A stretch of 50,318 nucleotides of DNA. It comes from Lachnospiraceae bacterium (GTDB lineage: Bacteria > Bacillota > Clostridia > Lachnospirales > Lachnospiraceae). The notes under the pieces are model-generated. The model ran no database searches. It worked only from the letters and a program-made list of their open reading frames with translations, and had not been told where the DNA came from. Of the stretch, positions 1 through 8,451 are shown one piece after another; position 1 is the first letter of the stretch; every line of letters begins with the position of its first letter. The DNA is taken from contig JAILAN010000010.1 of assembly GCA_024681595.1 (NCBI GenBank), positions 1 to 50,318 on the forward strand, in the 5' to 3' direction. Both the position numbers and the translations under genes were made by a program.

Positions 1-56
1 TGTTCCTCTCCTTCCCTTCTTATTTTTCTCCCTTGATCATGCGAACGTTTGTTTGC
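1..56 (-). promoter_or_regulatory. Leader and probable RBS of a gene starting left of the window
   Basis: Read on the minus strand, this stretch is purine-rich and ends with AAGGAG at 13-8, followed by seven bases to the window edge. That is ideal spacing for a start codon just outside the window. A LexA-like box sits about 30 bp upstream of it. The gene itself is not visible, so its identity is unknown. Two direct copies of GTTACCTTTTT(T)AAG lie further upstream at 57-70 and 78-92 and are unexplained. Confidence 0.35.
42..55. promoter_or_regulatory. Candidate LexA (SOS) box at the left edge
   Basis: CGAACGTTTGTTTG matches the Gram-positive LexA operator core CGAAC-N4-GTTYG at every fixed position. 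It lies upstream of a probable RBS at 13-8 for a minus-strand gene outside the window, so that gene may belong to the SOS regulon, for example lexA or a repair gene. A second, better placed LexA box occurs at 38804-38817. One weak dyad can occur by chance; confidence is moderate. Confidence 0.4.
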
Positions 57-121
57 GTTACCTTTTTAAGAAAAAGTGTTACCTTTTTTAAGTGGAACCC
101 GCATAAAATCAAGGTTTTTAA

Positions 122-193
122 CAGCTGATAGGGGAATCGAACCCCTGTTTCCGCCGTGAGAGGGCGGCGTCTTAACCGCTTGACCAATCAGCC
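122..193 (-). tRNA. tRNA-Glu (anticodon CTC)
   Basis: The minus strand folds into a full cloverleaf. The acceptor stem starts GGCTGAT and pairs with ATCAGCT, the D stem is GTC/GAC, the anticodon stem is CCGCC/GGCGG around loop CTCTCAC, and the T stem is AGGGG/CCCCT with TTCGATT. The anticodon CTC reads GAG. The discriminator base is G, as usual for tRNA-Glu, and the CCA end is not encoded. The first acceptor pair is a G-U wobble. Confidence 0.96.
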
Positions 194-216
194 TGGTGCA
201 TTAACGTCACTTGATT

Positions 217-245
217 ATTCTATTATAAAGATGCGGTTAATGCAA
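217..245 (-). promoter_or_regulatory. Promoter of tRNA-Glu
   Basis: On the minus strand, TTGCAT (245-240), a 17-bp spacer and TAGAAT (222-217) form a sigma-A promoter that would start transcription about 15-20 bp upstream of the tRNA. An overlapping TATAAT lies inside the spacer. Confidence 0.6.
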
Positions 246-324
246 GTATTTTTTAAGACCCATTTTACAAAAGTGTTTTCACATGTGCAAACCTGAATCT
301 GCTTAATCTGGCAATTCCTCTCTG

Positions 325-735
325 AGCCAGCGGAATCTGATGTTTTTGCATTTTCGCTGTACAAATTTCCTGTCTTGAGCCTTCAAGAACAGCGGGATCT
401 GATACTTTTGCATTCTCGCTGTACGAATTTCCTGTCTTGAGCCTTCAAGAACAGCGGGATCTGGTATTTTTGCTTTTTCGCTGTACGAATTTCCCATTTT
501 GAGTCTTCATGAACAGCGGGATCTGATGTTTTCGCTTTTTCGCTGTACGAATTTCCTGTCTTGAGCCTTTATGAACAGCGGGATCTGATATTTTTGCTTT
601 TTCGCTGTACGAATTTCCCATTTTTAGTCTTTATGAACAGCGGGATCTGGTATTTTTGCATTTTCGCTGTCCGAATTTCCTGTTTTGAGTCTTCATGAAC
701 AGCGGGATCGTTCTTTTCTCTTTTTCCGGTGTAGG
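325..735. repeat. 62-bp tandem repeat array, about 6.5 units
   Basis: Units begin at 325, 387, 449, 511, 573, 635 and 697, an exact 62-bp period. The first unit (agccagcgga) and the last partial one are degenerate; the middle five are near identical. Each unit starts GAACAGCGGGATCTG and carries an ACAGCG/CGCTGT dyad about 22 bp apart. Two units also carry a perfect TCTTGA/TCAAGA hairpin. There are no unique spacers, so it is not CRISPR. Because 62 is not a multiple of 3, open frames across it shift from unit to unit. The flanks at 246-324 and 736-842 are AT-rich, with no gene seen. Confidence 0.95.
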
Positions 736-842
736 AAATCCAAATTTATGGCTAATTTTGACATCGGATTCTGAGATTTAGTGATTTTCGCTGTTTTCAG
801 GCTTTAAATGGTCCGCCTCAATACGCTCTTACACACGATTCT

Positions 843-980
843 GGCTGGAATTACCCGGTCGCCGGCTGGAATTACCCGTCACCGGCTGGAATTACCCGTC
901 ACCGGCTGGAATTACCCGGTCACTGGCTGGAATTACCCGAACCCGGTCACTGGCTGGAATTACTCAATTTCTCGGTCATG
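843..980. repeat. 20-21 bp tandem repeat (GGCTGGAATTACCCG), six copies
   Basis: Copies of GGCTGGAATTACCCG start at 843, 864, 884, 904, 925 and 952. Most units are 20-21 bp long with a GTCACC or GGTCACT tail; the fifth carries a 6-bp insertion and the sixth decays. The plus frame would encode repeats of TGWNYPV, but the frame changes between 20- and 21-bp units and no RBS precedes it, so I treat it as a noncoding DNA repeat. It is unrelated in sequence to the 62-bp array just upstream. Confidence 0.9.
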
Positions 981-1034
981 TGCAACACAAATGTGAAAAT
1001 AGAGTTTTTTAATGTATTTTTAATCTTGCTTTTA

Positions 1035-1063
1035 TTGTATTTTCATTCGGTGGTGTTTTAATA
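1035..1063 (+). promoter_or_regulatory. Probable promoter of the small membrane protein gene
   Basis: TTGTAT (1035-1040), a 17-bp spacer and TTAATA (1058-1063) sit about 90 bp upstream of the start codon. The leader contains a GCGTG-GAAA-CACGC hairpin (1115-1128) with a GNRA tetraloop just before the ribosome binding site. Confidence 0.4.
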
Positions 1064-1150
1064 AGACCATGGACGGGGACAAAGGCTCCCGGGAAAAACA
1101 CAAACATGATTCAGGCGTGGAAACACGCAACAATGAAAGGGGATAAAACC

Positions 1151-1372
1151 ATGATCACATTGTTCGTAATCTTAGTACTGTTACTTACATTCAAAGGAAT
1201 AGGACTGTTGTTCGGAATATTCGGCAGACTGTTCGGCTTCATGTTCGGAATTCTCGGATATGCTATCCTCGGAGTTCTCGGTGTTGCAGCATTCGGAATG
1301 GCTTTTGCCATAATTCCCGTACTGGCTGTTGTAGGTCTGATCGCTCTGGGTGTTAAGCTCGTAACCGCATAA
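1151..1372 (+). CDS. Small Gly-rich two-helix membrane protein (73 aa)
   Basis: The start at 1151 is chosen because AAAGGGGAT lies just upstream; an ATG at 1106 in the same frame has no ribosome binding site. The protein is almost wholly hydrophobic. A Leu-rich first helix (residues 2-18) is followed by a Gly/Phe-rich stretch (FGIFGRLFGFMFGILG) and a second helical segment ending in LGVKLVTA. Regular glycines suggest tight helix packing or oligomerisation. No family is recognised. It converges on polC with only 12 bp between the two stop codons and has its own promoter. Function unknown; a membrane stress or phage-shock-like role is only a guess. Confidence 0.7.
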   Translation: MITLFVILVLLLTFKGIGLLFGIFGRLFGFMFGILGYAILGVLGVAAFGMAFAIIPVLAVVGLIALGVKLVTA

Positions 1373-1384
1373 GGTTTACATAAC

Positions 1385-4300
1385 TCACATAATATCAAAC
1401 AGTGATATCTGATCTGTTTCCGGGATATCTGACAGCATGCCGAGTTTGACCATTGTATCTATGATCGTATTTGATACTCTGGTCCTCTCCCTGAAATCGG
1501 CTCTCGATGTAAAAGGTCCCATTTTGGCCGCTTCTTCTATGCTGTCTGCTGCCACCTCAGCTACACTCGGGATCGATGTGAACGACGGCATGATCTTGCC
1601 GTCTATGATCTGGAAGTGTCTGGACTTGGCACGATAAATATCTATAGGCATGAATTCAAATCCGCGAGCATACATCTCGCGGACGAGATTAAGATCCTTA
1701 AGCAGGAGCTTCTCCTTATCCGTAGGCTTTTCCTTGGCACTTATCTCTTCGATGTTCCGTACCACCTCATCCGCACCCATACACATCTTTTCATAATCAA
1801 AGGCCTTGGCCCTTATTGAAAAGAAAGCTGCATAATAAGCCAGCGGATGATATATCTTGAAATATCCCACTCTCCACCCCATCATTACATATGCGGCAGC
1901 ATGAGCCTTAGGGAACATGTACTGTATCTTTTCGCAGCATTCGATGTACCAGTCAGGCACACCGTGATCTATCATATCCTGCTTCCAGTCATCCCAGTTC
2001 TTGCACTTTTTCTTGGCAACCTTGCCTTTTCTGACATCCTCCATGATCTTAAATGATTTGGCCGGATCCAGTCCCTTGCTTATCAGATAGATCATAATAT
2101 CATCACGACAGCATATACAGTGCGCAAGGTCAGCCTTGCCCTCTTTGATTATGTTCTCGGCATTGCCCTGCCACACACCTGTTCCGTGGCCGAGTCCCGA
2201 GATCCTTATAAGGTCCGATAATGTCTGAGGCTTTGTTGTGAGCAGCATGTCTATGACAAAGTTTGTACCGAATTCGGGCAGACCCAGTGATCCGGTCTTT
2301 ATACCGCCAATATCATCCGGAGAGATCCCCAGTGCTTCGGTGTTCTGGAAAAGGCTCATGACCTTTTTATCATCGAGCGGTATATCCGTCGGTTCCACTC
2401 CCGTCAAGTCCTGGAGCATCCTTATCATCGTTGGATCATCGTGTCCCAGTATATCGAGCTTCAGCAGATTATGATCGATCGAGTGATAATCAAAATGCGT
2501 GGTTATCACCGTATCATCCTTTGGAGGATGCTGGATAGGTGTAAATGTATTGATATCCTCTCCTGTCGGGAGGACTATTATCCCGCCAGGATGCTGTCCG
2601 GTACCCTGCCTTACTCCCATGCATCCCATGGCGATCCTGTCCATCTCGCAGCGGCGTTTTTCTATCTCATGGTCCCTGCAATAGTTATAGACATATCCAA
2701 AGGCAGTCTTTTCAGCAAGGCCCGTAACCGTCCCTGCTCTGAAGGTCTGGCCTGCGCCGAATATTACCTCTGTATATTTATGTGCCTTGGACTGATATTC
2801 GGATGAAAAATTAAGATCGATATCAGGCTCTTTGTCGCCTTCAAATCCCAGGAACGTTTCAAAGGGAATATCGAACCCATCCTTTATAAGCGGCTCCCCG
2901 CATACAGGGCAGACGGCATCGGGCAGGTCACAGCCTGCATTACCGACATTGGCTTTAACTACCTCGGAATCAAAATCCACATATCTGCATTTGGGACATC
3001 TGTAGTGGGCAGACAGAGAATTAACCTCGGTGATACCTGCCATGAACGCAGCAAGCGATGAGCCGACCGAGCCACGCGACCCCACGAGGTACCCGTCCTC
3101 CACTGATTTCCATACCAGTTTCTGTGCGATTATATACATCACGGCATAGCCGTTTCCTATTATCGAATCAAGCTCTTTTTTTAGTCTCGTTTCAACTATC
3201 TCGGGAAGCTCATCACCATACAGTTCATGAGCCCTGTCATAGCATATCTTCCTTAACATCTCGTCGGAATTGGGGATAACCGGAGGACATTTATCGGGGC
3301 GTACCGGGCTTATGACATCGACCATATCCGCTATCTTATTCGGGTTGGTGATGACTATCTCCTCTGCCTTTTTGCCTCCCAGATAATCAAATTCAGCGAG
3401 CATCTCCTCCGTTGTCCTTAGGAAAAGCGGTGCCTGATCATCGGCATCCTTAAATCCCTTGCCGGCCATGATGATCCTTCTATAGATCTCATCCTCCGGG
3501 TTAAGGAAATGAACATCGCACGTAGCCACCACAGGTTTCTGGGCATCTTCGCCGAGTTTAACGATCATCCTGTTTATCTCGGCCACATCTTCCATGCTGT
3601 TGACCATCTCAATCCTGGGTTCGTTTATCATAAAGGCATTGTTGCCCAGAGGCTGGATCTCCAGAAAATCGTAGAAATCAACGATATTTGCGATGGTATC
3701 GTCGGTTGCTTCACCAAGGATCGCCTGATAGAGTTCTCCCTGTTCGCAGGCGCTGCCTATGATAAGGCCCTCCCTGTATTTGCTAAGCAGACTCTTGGGA
3801 ATACGGGGTCTGGTCATATGATAATCAATGAACGATGAAGAAACCAGGCGGTAGAGGTTCTCTCTTCCTGTATTGTTCTTGGCAAGTATTATGACATGAT
3901 AGGGGTGAAGGCTCTTAATTATGCTGGGATTCAGTGTACATTTATCATTGATCCCGGCCAGGGTGTTCACTCCGTCTTTTTGGAGCATATCCATCATCTT
4001 TATAAAGATATGCGCGGTAGCCTCGGCATCATCGACAGCCCTGTGATGATTATCGAGTATCACTCCCATCTTTTTGCACAGAGTATCGAGCTTGTGGTTT
4101 TTGACATCATTAAAAAGTATACGCGAAATGCCCATCGTATCGGCAGATGTATAGGTATAGTCTATGCCGCATCTTCTGAGATTGGCATTAATGAATCCGG
4201 TATCAAACTTCGCATTGTGAGCGACCAGAACACAGTCGCGTATAAACTCCACGAATTTGGGCAGAACATCCTCTATGACAGGAGCATCCTTGACCATCTC

Positions 4301-5968
4301 GTCCGTTATGGATGTCAGCTGCCTGATCCTGTACGGTATCGGAGTCTGAGGATTTACAAAGGTCGAGAATCTGTCAAGTATTTTGCCCTCTTTGACCTTG
4401 ACAGCGCCTATCTCGATTATCCTGTTCTTTTCTGCCGAAAAGCCCGTGGTCTCTATATCAAAAACAACAAAGGTCTCACTAAAATCCTGACCTTTATCAT
4501 TTACTACTGTCTGCTCCAGATCGTTAACCAGATACCCTTCGCAGCCGTATATGACTTTGAAAAAGTCCTGCTGATCAGCCTGCTGCCCGGCCTCCTCAAG
4601 TTTGCTCTTGTGCGCCTTCCAAAGGTCGGTCCACACATGATATGCATCGGGAAAAGCATGCACTACGCCATGGTCTGTTATCGCAATGGCGGGATGTCCC
4701 CATTTATATGCGCACTTAACTATATCAGCAGCCTCGCTGACACCGTCCGAATCCGACATCTTGGTATGGCAGTGCAGTTCAACCCTCTTGTCCGGATAAT
4801 CATCATGCCGAAATACCCTGAAGTCTTCGCCCTTTTTGATCCCCCATATCCTGCCTATCGACAGTTCGTCATCGAATTTATCAAAGCTTATGGGGGCCTT
4901 GATCTTTACGAACGAACCGACCGGGAACCTCGAGAGCATATCCTCGGTATCTTCCTTCGGTACAAAGAGTTTGAACCTGATGGTGTCCGTAAAATCCGTA
5001 ACGGAAAAAATCAGCATGACCCTTAGTCCGTCACGCAGTTCCCTCGGATCCTCGGCCGATATGATCTGTCCGTGGATCACGATATCGCTCTTGGTATCAA
5101 AGGCGATGGTATTTATCATAGTGATCTCATCTTCTTCAAAATTCCTGCCATAAAGAAGATTGGGATCATCGGAGAATTTCTTTTTATCATCGCTCTCATG
5201 CTTCTTTTTGTCCTTGAAGCGGCTCTTTAAAGTAAGACCTCCTGCCTGCTTTGAAGGAGCATCCGCGTCTTTAGCCGGTGCACCCATAGCGCCTTTATCA
5301 GGCGTACCCGAATCTGCATTGCCTGCATCATCGCCTGTGGTATCATCGCGGATCATACCGTCGATCGCCTCGTCAACCTCCGGATTATTCTCTTCGATCC
5401 TGTCAGGATCCTCCATGGACATATGAATCTCAGGCAGTACGATATCCTCGATAAAGCTCTTGTCCGGCTGTACGAAAGTAAAATCTATTTCTACAGGCAG
5501 ATGACATCTGTCATCAAAAATCTTTTTAAGTATTCGCTCAAGCTCATCTGTTTTGCTCTTTAAAAATCCGGCATCGGTGACTTTAAAGTGCATATGCGTC
5601 GCATCTGTAAACTCGATGTCCGAGCTGTCAAAAAGAGCCTTTTCGATAGCGCTGTAATTACTGATCTCCAGCAGAATGGAATCCCTGTATTCATCAAAAA
5701 GGAGCTCCGGAGTATATGCATCCGACAGGACAAAGTTCTCGTATATCCTGACTTTGCCGGCTCCCTTGGTAAAAAGGCTCTTGCGAAGGAGCTTTTCAAC
5801 CTTGTATACGGATGCTTTGGGTATGATATGATCGGATGTTATGTAAACGCGAACAAAGTCTCCGCTTTTGGTAGCGCAGACTCTGTCAACAATAACATTT
5901 TCAAATAATTCTATATTTCGCTTGTCCAGGTTAAGGTTCCTGAACACATCCTTAAAATATCTGTCCAT
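1385..5968 (-). CDS. polC: DNA polymerase III alpha subunit, PolC type
   Basis: This is the main replicative polymerase of low-GC Gram-positives, with built-in 3'-5' proofreading. The 1527-residue length is normal. Domains in order: an N-terminal region to about 180; an acidic low-complexity linker (about 185-270); an OB fold (about 285-375); PHP with HCHTKMSDSDG near 399 and TDHG near 431; a DnaQ-like exonuclease inserted in PHP, starting VVFDIETTGF near 501, with AHNAKFDTGF and HRAVDDA; and the polymerase core with a four-Cys zinc site (CPKC and CPVC) and the catalytic PDIDLNFS motif. The start lies 5 nt after the ispG stop with only a weak ribosome binding site, which implies translational coupling. 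Confidence 0.98.
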   Translation of the reverse strand: MDRYFKDVFRNLNLDKRNIELFENVIVDRVCATKSGDFVRVYITSDHIIPKASVYKVEKLLRKSLFTKGAGKVRIYENFVLSDAYTPELLFDEYRDSILLEISNYSAIEKALFDSSDIEFTDATHMHFKVTDAGFLKSKTDELERILKKIFDDRCHLPVEIDFTFVQPDKSFIEDIVLPEIHMSMEDPDRIEENNPEVDEAIDGMIRDDTTGDDAGNADSGTPDKGAMGAPAKDADAPSKQAGGLTLKSRFKDKKKHESDDKKKFSDDPNLLYGRNFEEDEITMINTIAFDTKSDIVIHGQIISAEDPRELRDGLRVMLIFSVTDFTDTIRFKLFVPKEDTEDMLSRFPVGSFVKIKAPISFDKFDDELSIGRIWGIKKGEDFRVFRHDDYPDKRVELHCHTKMSDSDGVSEAADIVKCAYKWGHPAIAITDHGVVHAFPDAYHVWTDLWKAHKSKLEEAGQQADQQDFFKVIYGCEGYLVNDLEQTVVNDKGQDFSETFVVFDIETTGFSAEKNRIIEIGAVKVKEGKILDRFSTFVNPQTPIPYRIRQLTSITDEMVKDAPVIEDVLPKFVEFIRDCVLVAHNAKFDTGFINANLRRCGIDYTYTSADTMGISRILFNDVKNHKLDTLCKKMGVILDNHHRAVDDAEATAHIFIKMMDMLQKDGVNTLAGINDKCTLNPSIIKSLHPYHVIILAKNNTGRENLYRLVSSSFIDYHMTRPRIPKSLLSKYREGLIIGSACEQGELYQAILGEATDDTIANIVDFYDFLEIQPLGNNAFMINEPRIEMVNSMEDVAEINRMIVKLGEDAQKPVVATCDVHFLNPEDEIYRRIIMAGKGFKDADDQAPLFLRTTEEMLAEFDYLGGKKAEEIVITNPNKIADMVDVISPVRPDKCPPVIPNSDEMLRKICYDRAHELYGDELPEIVETRLKKELDSIIGNGYAVMYIIAQKLVWKSVEDGYLVGSRGSVGSSLAAFMAGITEVNSLSAHYRCPKCRYVDFDSEVVKANVGNAGCDLPDAVCPVCGEPLIKDGFDIPFETFLGFEGDKEPDIDLNFSSEYQSKAHKYTEVIFGAGQTFRAGTVTGLAEKTAFGYVYNYCRDHEIEKRRCEMDRIAMGCMGVRQGTGQHPGGIIVLPTGEDINTFTPIQHPPKDDTVITTHFDYHSIDHNLLKLDILGHDDPTMIRMLQDLTGVEPTDIPLDDKKVMSLFQNTEALGISPDDIGGIKTGSLGLPEFGTNFVIDMLLTTKPQTLSDLIRISGLGHGTGVWQGNAENIIKEGKADLAHCICCRDDIMIYLISKGLDPAKSFKIMEDVRKGKVAKKKCKNWDDWKQDMIDHGVPDWYIECCEKIQYMFPKAHAAAYVMMGWRVGYFKIYHPLAYYAAFFSIRAKAFDYEKMCMGADEVVRNIEEISAKEKPTDKEKLLLKDLNLVREMYARGFEFMPIDIYRAKSRHFQIIDGKIMPSFTSIPSVAEVAADSIEEAAKMGPFTSRADFRERTRVSNTIIDTMVKLGMLSDIPETDQISLFDIM

Positions 5969-5973
5969 TGTGC

Positions 5974-7035
5974 TTATGCGGATGGATCCCAGTTATCGAG
6001 CTCGTATTTTAATACTGACAGCAGTTGATCCTCCGGTACTTTCTTAATGATCTGTCCCTTTTTGATAAGGAGGCCTTCTCCGATTCCTCCGGCAATTCCG
6101 ATATCGGCCTCCTTGGCCTCTCCCGGTCCGTTAACGGCACAGCCCATGACGGCAACCTTGATATCAAGGTCATAACCCTGTACCATCTCCTCAACATGCT
6201 CTGCCAGTGATATTAAGTCTATCTGGGTCCTTCCGCAGGTCGGACATGAAACTACTTCGATGCCGCCCTTTCTGAGTCCCAGTGTCCTTAAGATGAGGCG
6301 TGCACTCCTTATTTCCGCAACCGGATCACCTGTAAGGGATACCCTTATGGTATCTCCTATGCCCCGGTCAAGGATCAGTCCCAGCCCCAGCGCTGATTTG
6401 ACATTGCCGCTAAACAGCGTGCCCGATTCGGTTATACCCACATGAAGCGGATATACGGTCCTGTCTGCTATGAGTTCATGCGCCTTAAGGCACATCATCA
6501 CGTCCGATGATTTGATGGAAATGACGATATTGTCATATCCGCACTCTTCGATCATTCGAACCTTATCAAGAGCGCTTTCTACTATTCCTTCGGCAGTTAC
6601 ACCGTGATATTTTTCGACCAGTTCCTTTTCAAGCGATCCCGAGTTAACGCCGACCCTTATCGGTATTTGGGCATCCCGGGCCTTTAGCACGACCTGCCTT
6701 AATCTGTCCGCACCGCCTATATTTCCGGGATTTATCCTGATCTTATCGGCACCGTTTTCGATCGCTTCAAGGGCCATTTTATGATCAAAATGAATATCAG
6801 CCACCAGGGGAATATGTATCTTATCCTTGATCTTCGGGATGGCTCTTGCAGCCTCAGATGTCGGAACGGTACATCTTATTATCTCGCATCCGGCCTCTTC
6901 CAGTCTCAGTATCTGATCTATGGTAGCATCCGGATCCTCGGTCCTTGTATTGGTCATGGACTGTATAAGGATCGGATTACCTCCGCCTATTAATCTGTCG
7001 CCTATTTTTATTACCTTGGTATGATCTCTATACAT
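5974..7035 (-). CDS. ispG: 4-hydroxy-3-methylbut-2-enyl diphosphate synthase
   Basis: IspG (GcpE) is the [4Fe-4S] enzyme that converts MEcPP to HMBPP in the MEP isoprenoid pathway. The cluster ligands are visible as SCPTCG and MGCAVNGPGEA, and the TIM-barrel starts IGGGNPILIQSMTNT. An ATG at 7074 in frame would add 13 residues, but it sits on top of a TATAAT element. The ATG at 7035 has AGGAGG upstream (7050-7055, spacing 14, rather long) and gives the usual family N-terminus MYRDHTKVIKIGD, 353 aa. dxr, another MEP gene, lies in the same cluster. Confidence 0.96.
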   Translation of the reverse strand: MYRDHTKVIKIGDRLIGGGNPILIQSMTNTRTEDPDATIDQILRLEEAGCEIIRCTVPTSEAARAIPKIKDKIHIPLVADIHFDHKMALEAIENGADKIRINPGNIGGADRLRQVVLKARDAQIPIRVGVNSGSLEKELVEKYHGVTAEGIVESALDKVRMIEECGYDNIVISIKSSDVMMCLKAHELIADRTVYPLHVGITESGTLFSGNVKSALGLGLILDRGIGDTIRVSLTGDPVAEIRSARLILRTLGLRKGGIEVVSCPTCGRTQIDLISLAEHVEEMVQGYDLDIKVAVMGCAVNGPGEAKEADIGIAGGIGEGLLIKKGQIIKKVPEDQLLSVLKYELDNWDPSA

Positions 7036-7072
7036 ATCGGGTACTGTATCCTCCTGTCCCCTGTATCTTGAC

Positions 7073-7081
7073 ATTATACCA
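7073..7081 (-). promoter_or_regulatory. Extended -10 promoter for ispG-polC
   Basis: The minus strand reads TGGTATAAT, an extended -10 (TGnTATAAT) with a perfect hexamer. Transcription would begin near 7066, upstream of the AGGAGG at 7050-7055. No good -35 is visible, as is common for extended -10 promoters. It would uncouple ispG-polC from the kinase gene upstream and argues against the longer ispG start at 7074. Confidence 0.5.
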
Positions 7082-7118
7082 TATGTAGTATAGGCAATGG
7101 TTAAATATCACTAGATAT

Positions 7119-8435
7119 TTATTGACTTTTTTCCACATCAAAATCCCTGGACACATATGTCGTGCCGTCAGATCCTGTAGCTGTCACACGTACTCTTACC
7201 TCTCCTTCGGGTATATCCTCTCTGTTGATCTCCAGTCTTAATTTGTCCTTAACCTTAAACGTTCCTCCCTTTTTAACCAGAATATTTCTCTCACTCCCGT
7301 CACACATGGAAACCCACATGCTCTTACTCCTTCCAACGGCATACGCCCTGTTTTGTCCAAATCCGGATATGATCATGGCAGATAAGGCTCCCAGCATGAA
7401 AAAGACTGCTCCCAGTAATCCCATGTATTTTTTCTCCGTAAGGAAGATATCTTTGCATATCCTCGTCGTGCCGGATGGATCCTGCGCTCCGTATATGATC
7501 CTCCTTAGAAGTATTATCAATAATACGATCATCAAAGGGGCGTACAGATACGGAAAAGGCATATCCTCCTTTCTGACCCCCGCTACGAGCGGAAAAAGGA
7601 TGCTTATCATAAACGATGCATAAAGCACCCACAGCAGGCTTCTTTTTACGATAAACCAGATCCCTTTATCCCTTCTTAGTTTTTTGTAATTATCAAGATC
7701 CTTTATCAGATCGTCCATGCACTGATACCTGTCGGCGGGATCCTTGCTAAGGCATTTGCCTACTATAACAGATAATCCCTCAGGCAAAGACCTGTCTGTC
7801 TGACGGATATCAGATCTGAGGAAAGGCGGCCTGTTGGGATCTATACCTGTGAGCATCCGGTGCATCAGTGCCCCTATGCTGAATACATCTGCTGACATTT
7901 CGGGCCTGGCAGTACGAAACAGCTCCGGAGCGCTGTAACCACGCGTGGCATAATTATCCCTGCTCTCATCAAGTGACCTGCTCCGTCTCAGGATTCCGCC
8001 AAAATCTATGAGCTTAAGTGTGCCGTCCGGACGTACCATGATATTTTCAGGCTTCAGATCCCTGAATATCACAGGAGGTTTCTGCCTGTGTAAAAAACGT
8101 ATCATCTGCGCAATGCTCTTTGCCCATTCCACGCATCGCTTGGCGTCTGTCCGGCCGTTTTTGTTAAGATAATCCCTTAATGTCACACCGTCTATGTATT
8201 CCATGAAAAGATAGCTGTGTTCATCATCTTCCCGGTAGTCGTATACCACCGGAAAATATTCGCTCGAGAGTGACTTTAACGTATCAAGCTCAACATCGTT
8301 ATCAGGAAGTGCGTTCATCTTTTTAAGTGCCATCAGCTTGTTAAGATGTGTATCCCTGACGAGGTATACATGGGAAAAAGCCCCGTGTCCTATCTCCTTT
8401 ATGATCTCGTATCTGTCAAATAAAATCTCCTGCAT
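7119..8435 (-). CDS. Membrane-anchored Ser/Thr protein kinase
   Basis: An intact Hanks-type kinase occupies about residues 8-245. It has a Gly-rich loop GHGAFSHV at 16-23, the lysine in ALKK (38), the catalytic loop FRDLKPEN, the DFG motif in LIDFGG and an APE motif in YSAPELF. The C-terminal half has three hydrophobic segments (about 262-285, 293-313, 335-360) and a roughly 75-residue tail that should lie outside the cell. There are no PASTA repeats, so it is not a standard PrkC. GAGGAGG precedes the ATG. It follows a PP2C phosphatase gene by 16 nt, forming the usual opposing pair. The substrate is unknown; an FHA-like protein at 32213-32596 could be a partner. Confidence 0.92.
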   Translation of the reverse strand: MQEILFDRYEIIKEIGHGAFSHVYLVRDTHLNKLMALKKMNALPDNDVELDTLKSLSSEYFPVVYDYREDDEHSYLFMEYIDGVTLRDYLNKNGRTDAKRCVEWAKSIAQMIRFLHRQKPPVIFRDLKPENIMVRPDGTLKLIDFGGILRRSRSLDESRDNYATRGYSAPELFRTARPEMSADVFSIGALMHRMLTGIDPNRPPFLRSDIRQTDRSLPEGLSVIVGKCLSKDPADRYQCMDDLIKDLDNYKKLRRDKGIWFIVKRSLLWVLYASFMISILFPLVAGVRKEDMPFPYLYAPLMIVLLIILLRRIIYGAQDPSGTTRICKDIFLTEKKYMGLLGAVFFMLGALSAMIISGFGQNRAYAVGRSKSMWVSMCDGSERNILVKKGGTFKVKDKLRLEINREDIPEGEVRVRVTATGSDGTTYVSRDFDVEKSQ

Positions 8436-8451
8436 ATGCCCTCCTCGTATT

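Noticed and set aside
303-497. 64-aa minus-strand open frame over the 62-bp repeats
   Set aside because: It is repeat DNA read through; the unit is not a multiple of three, and there is no ribosome binding site.
325-735. CRISPR array
   Set aside because: The whole 62-bp unit is conserved; there are no unique spacers and no cas genes nearby.
808-996. 62-aa plus-strand frame with TGWNYPV repeats
   Set aside because: Units of 20, 21 and 27 bp shift the frame between copies and no ribosome binding site precedes it.
1373-1390. GTTATGTAAACC shared by the polC 3' end and the region after the hydrolase at 25541
   Set aside because: A 12-bp match at two unrelated gene ends with no further similarity is probably chance.
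3896-5026. Long plus-strand open frame opposite polC
   Set aside because: It is a shadow of the intact polC gene, with no ribosome binding site or recognisable domain.
7119-8435. The kinase as a missing EssB pseudokinase of the type VII system
   Set aside because: All catalytic motifs are intact and it has several membrane helices, whereas EssB is a single-pass pseudokinase; it also lies 17 kb from the operon.
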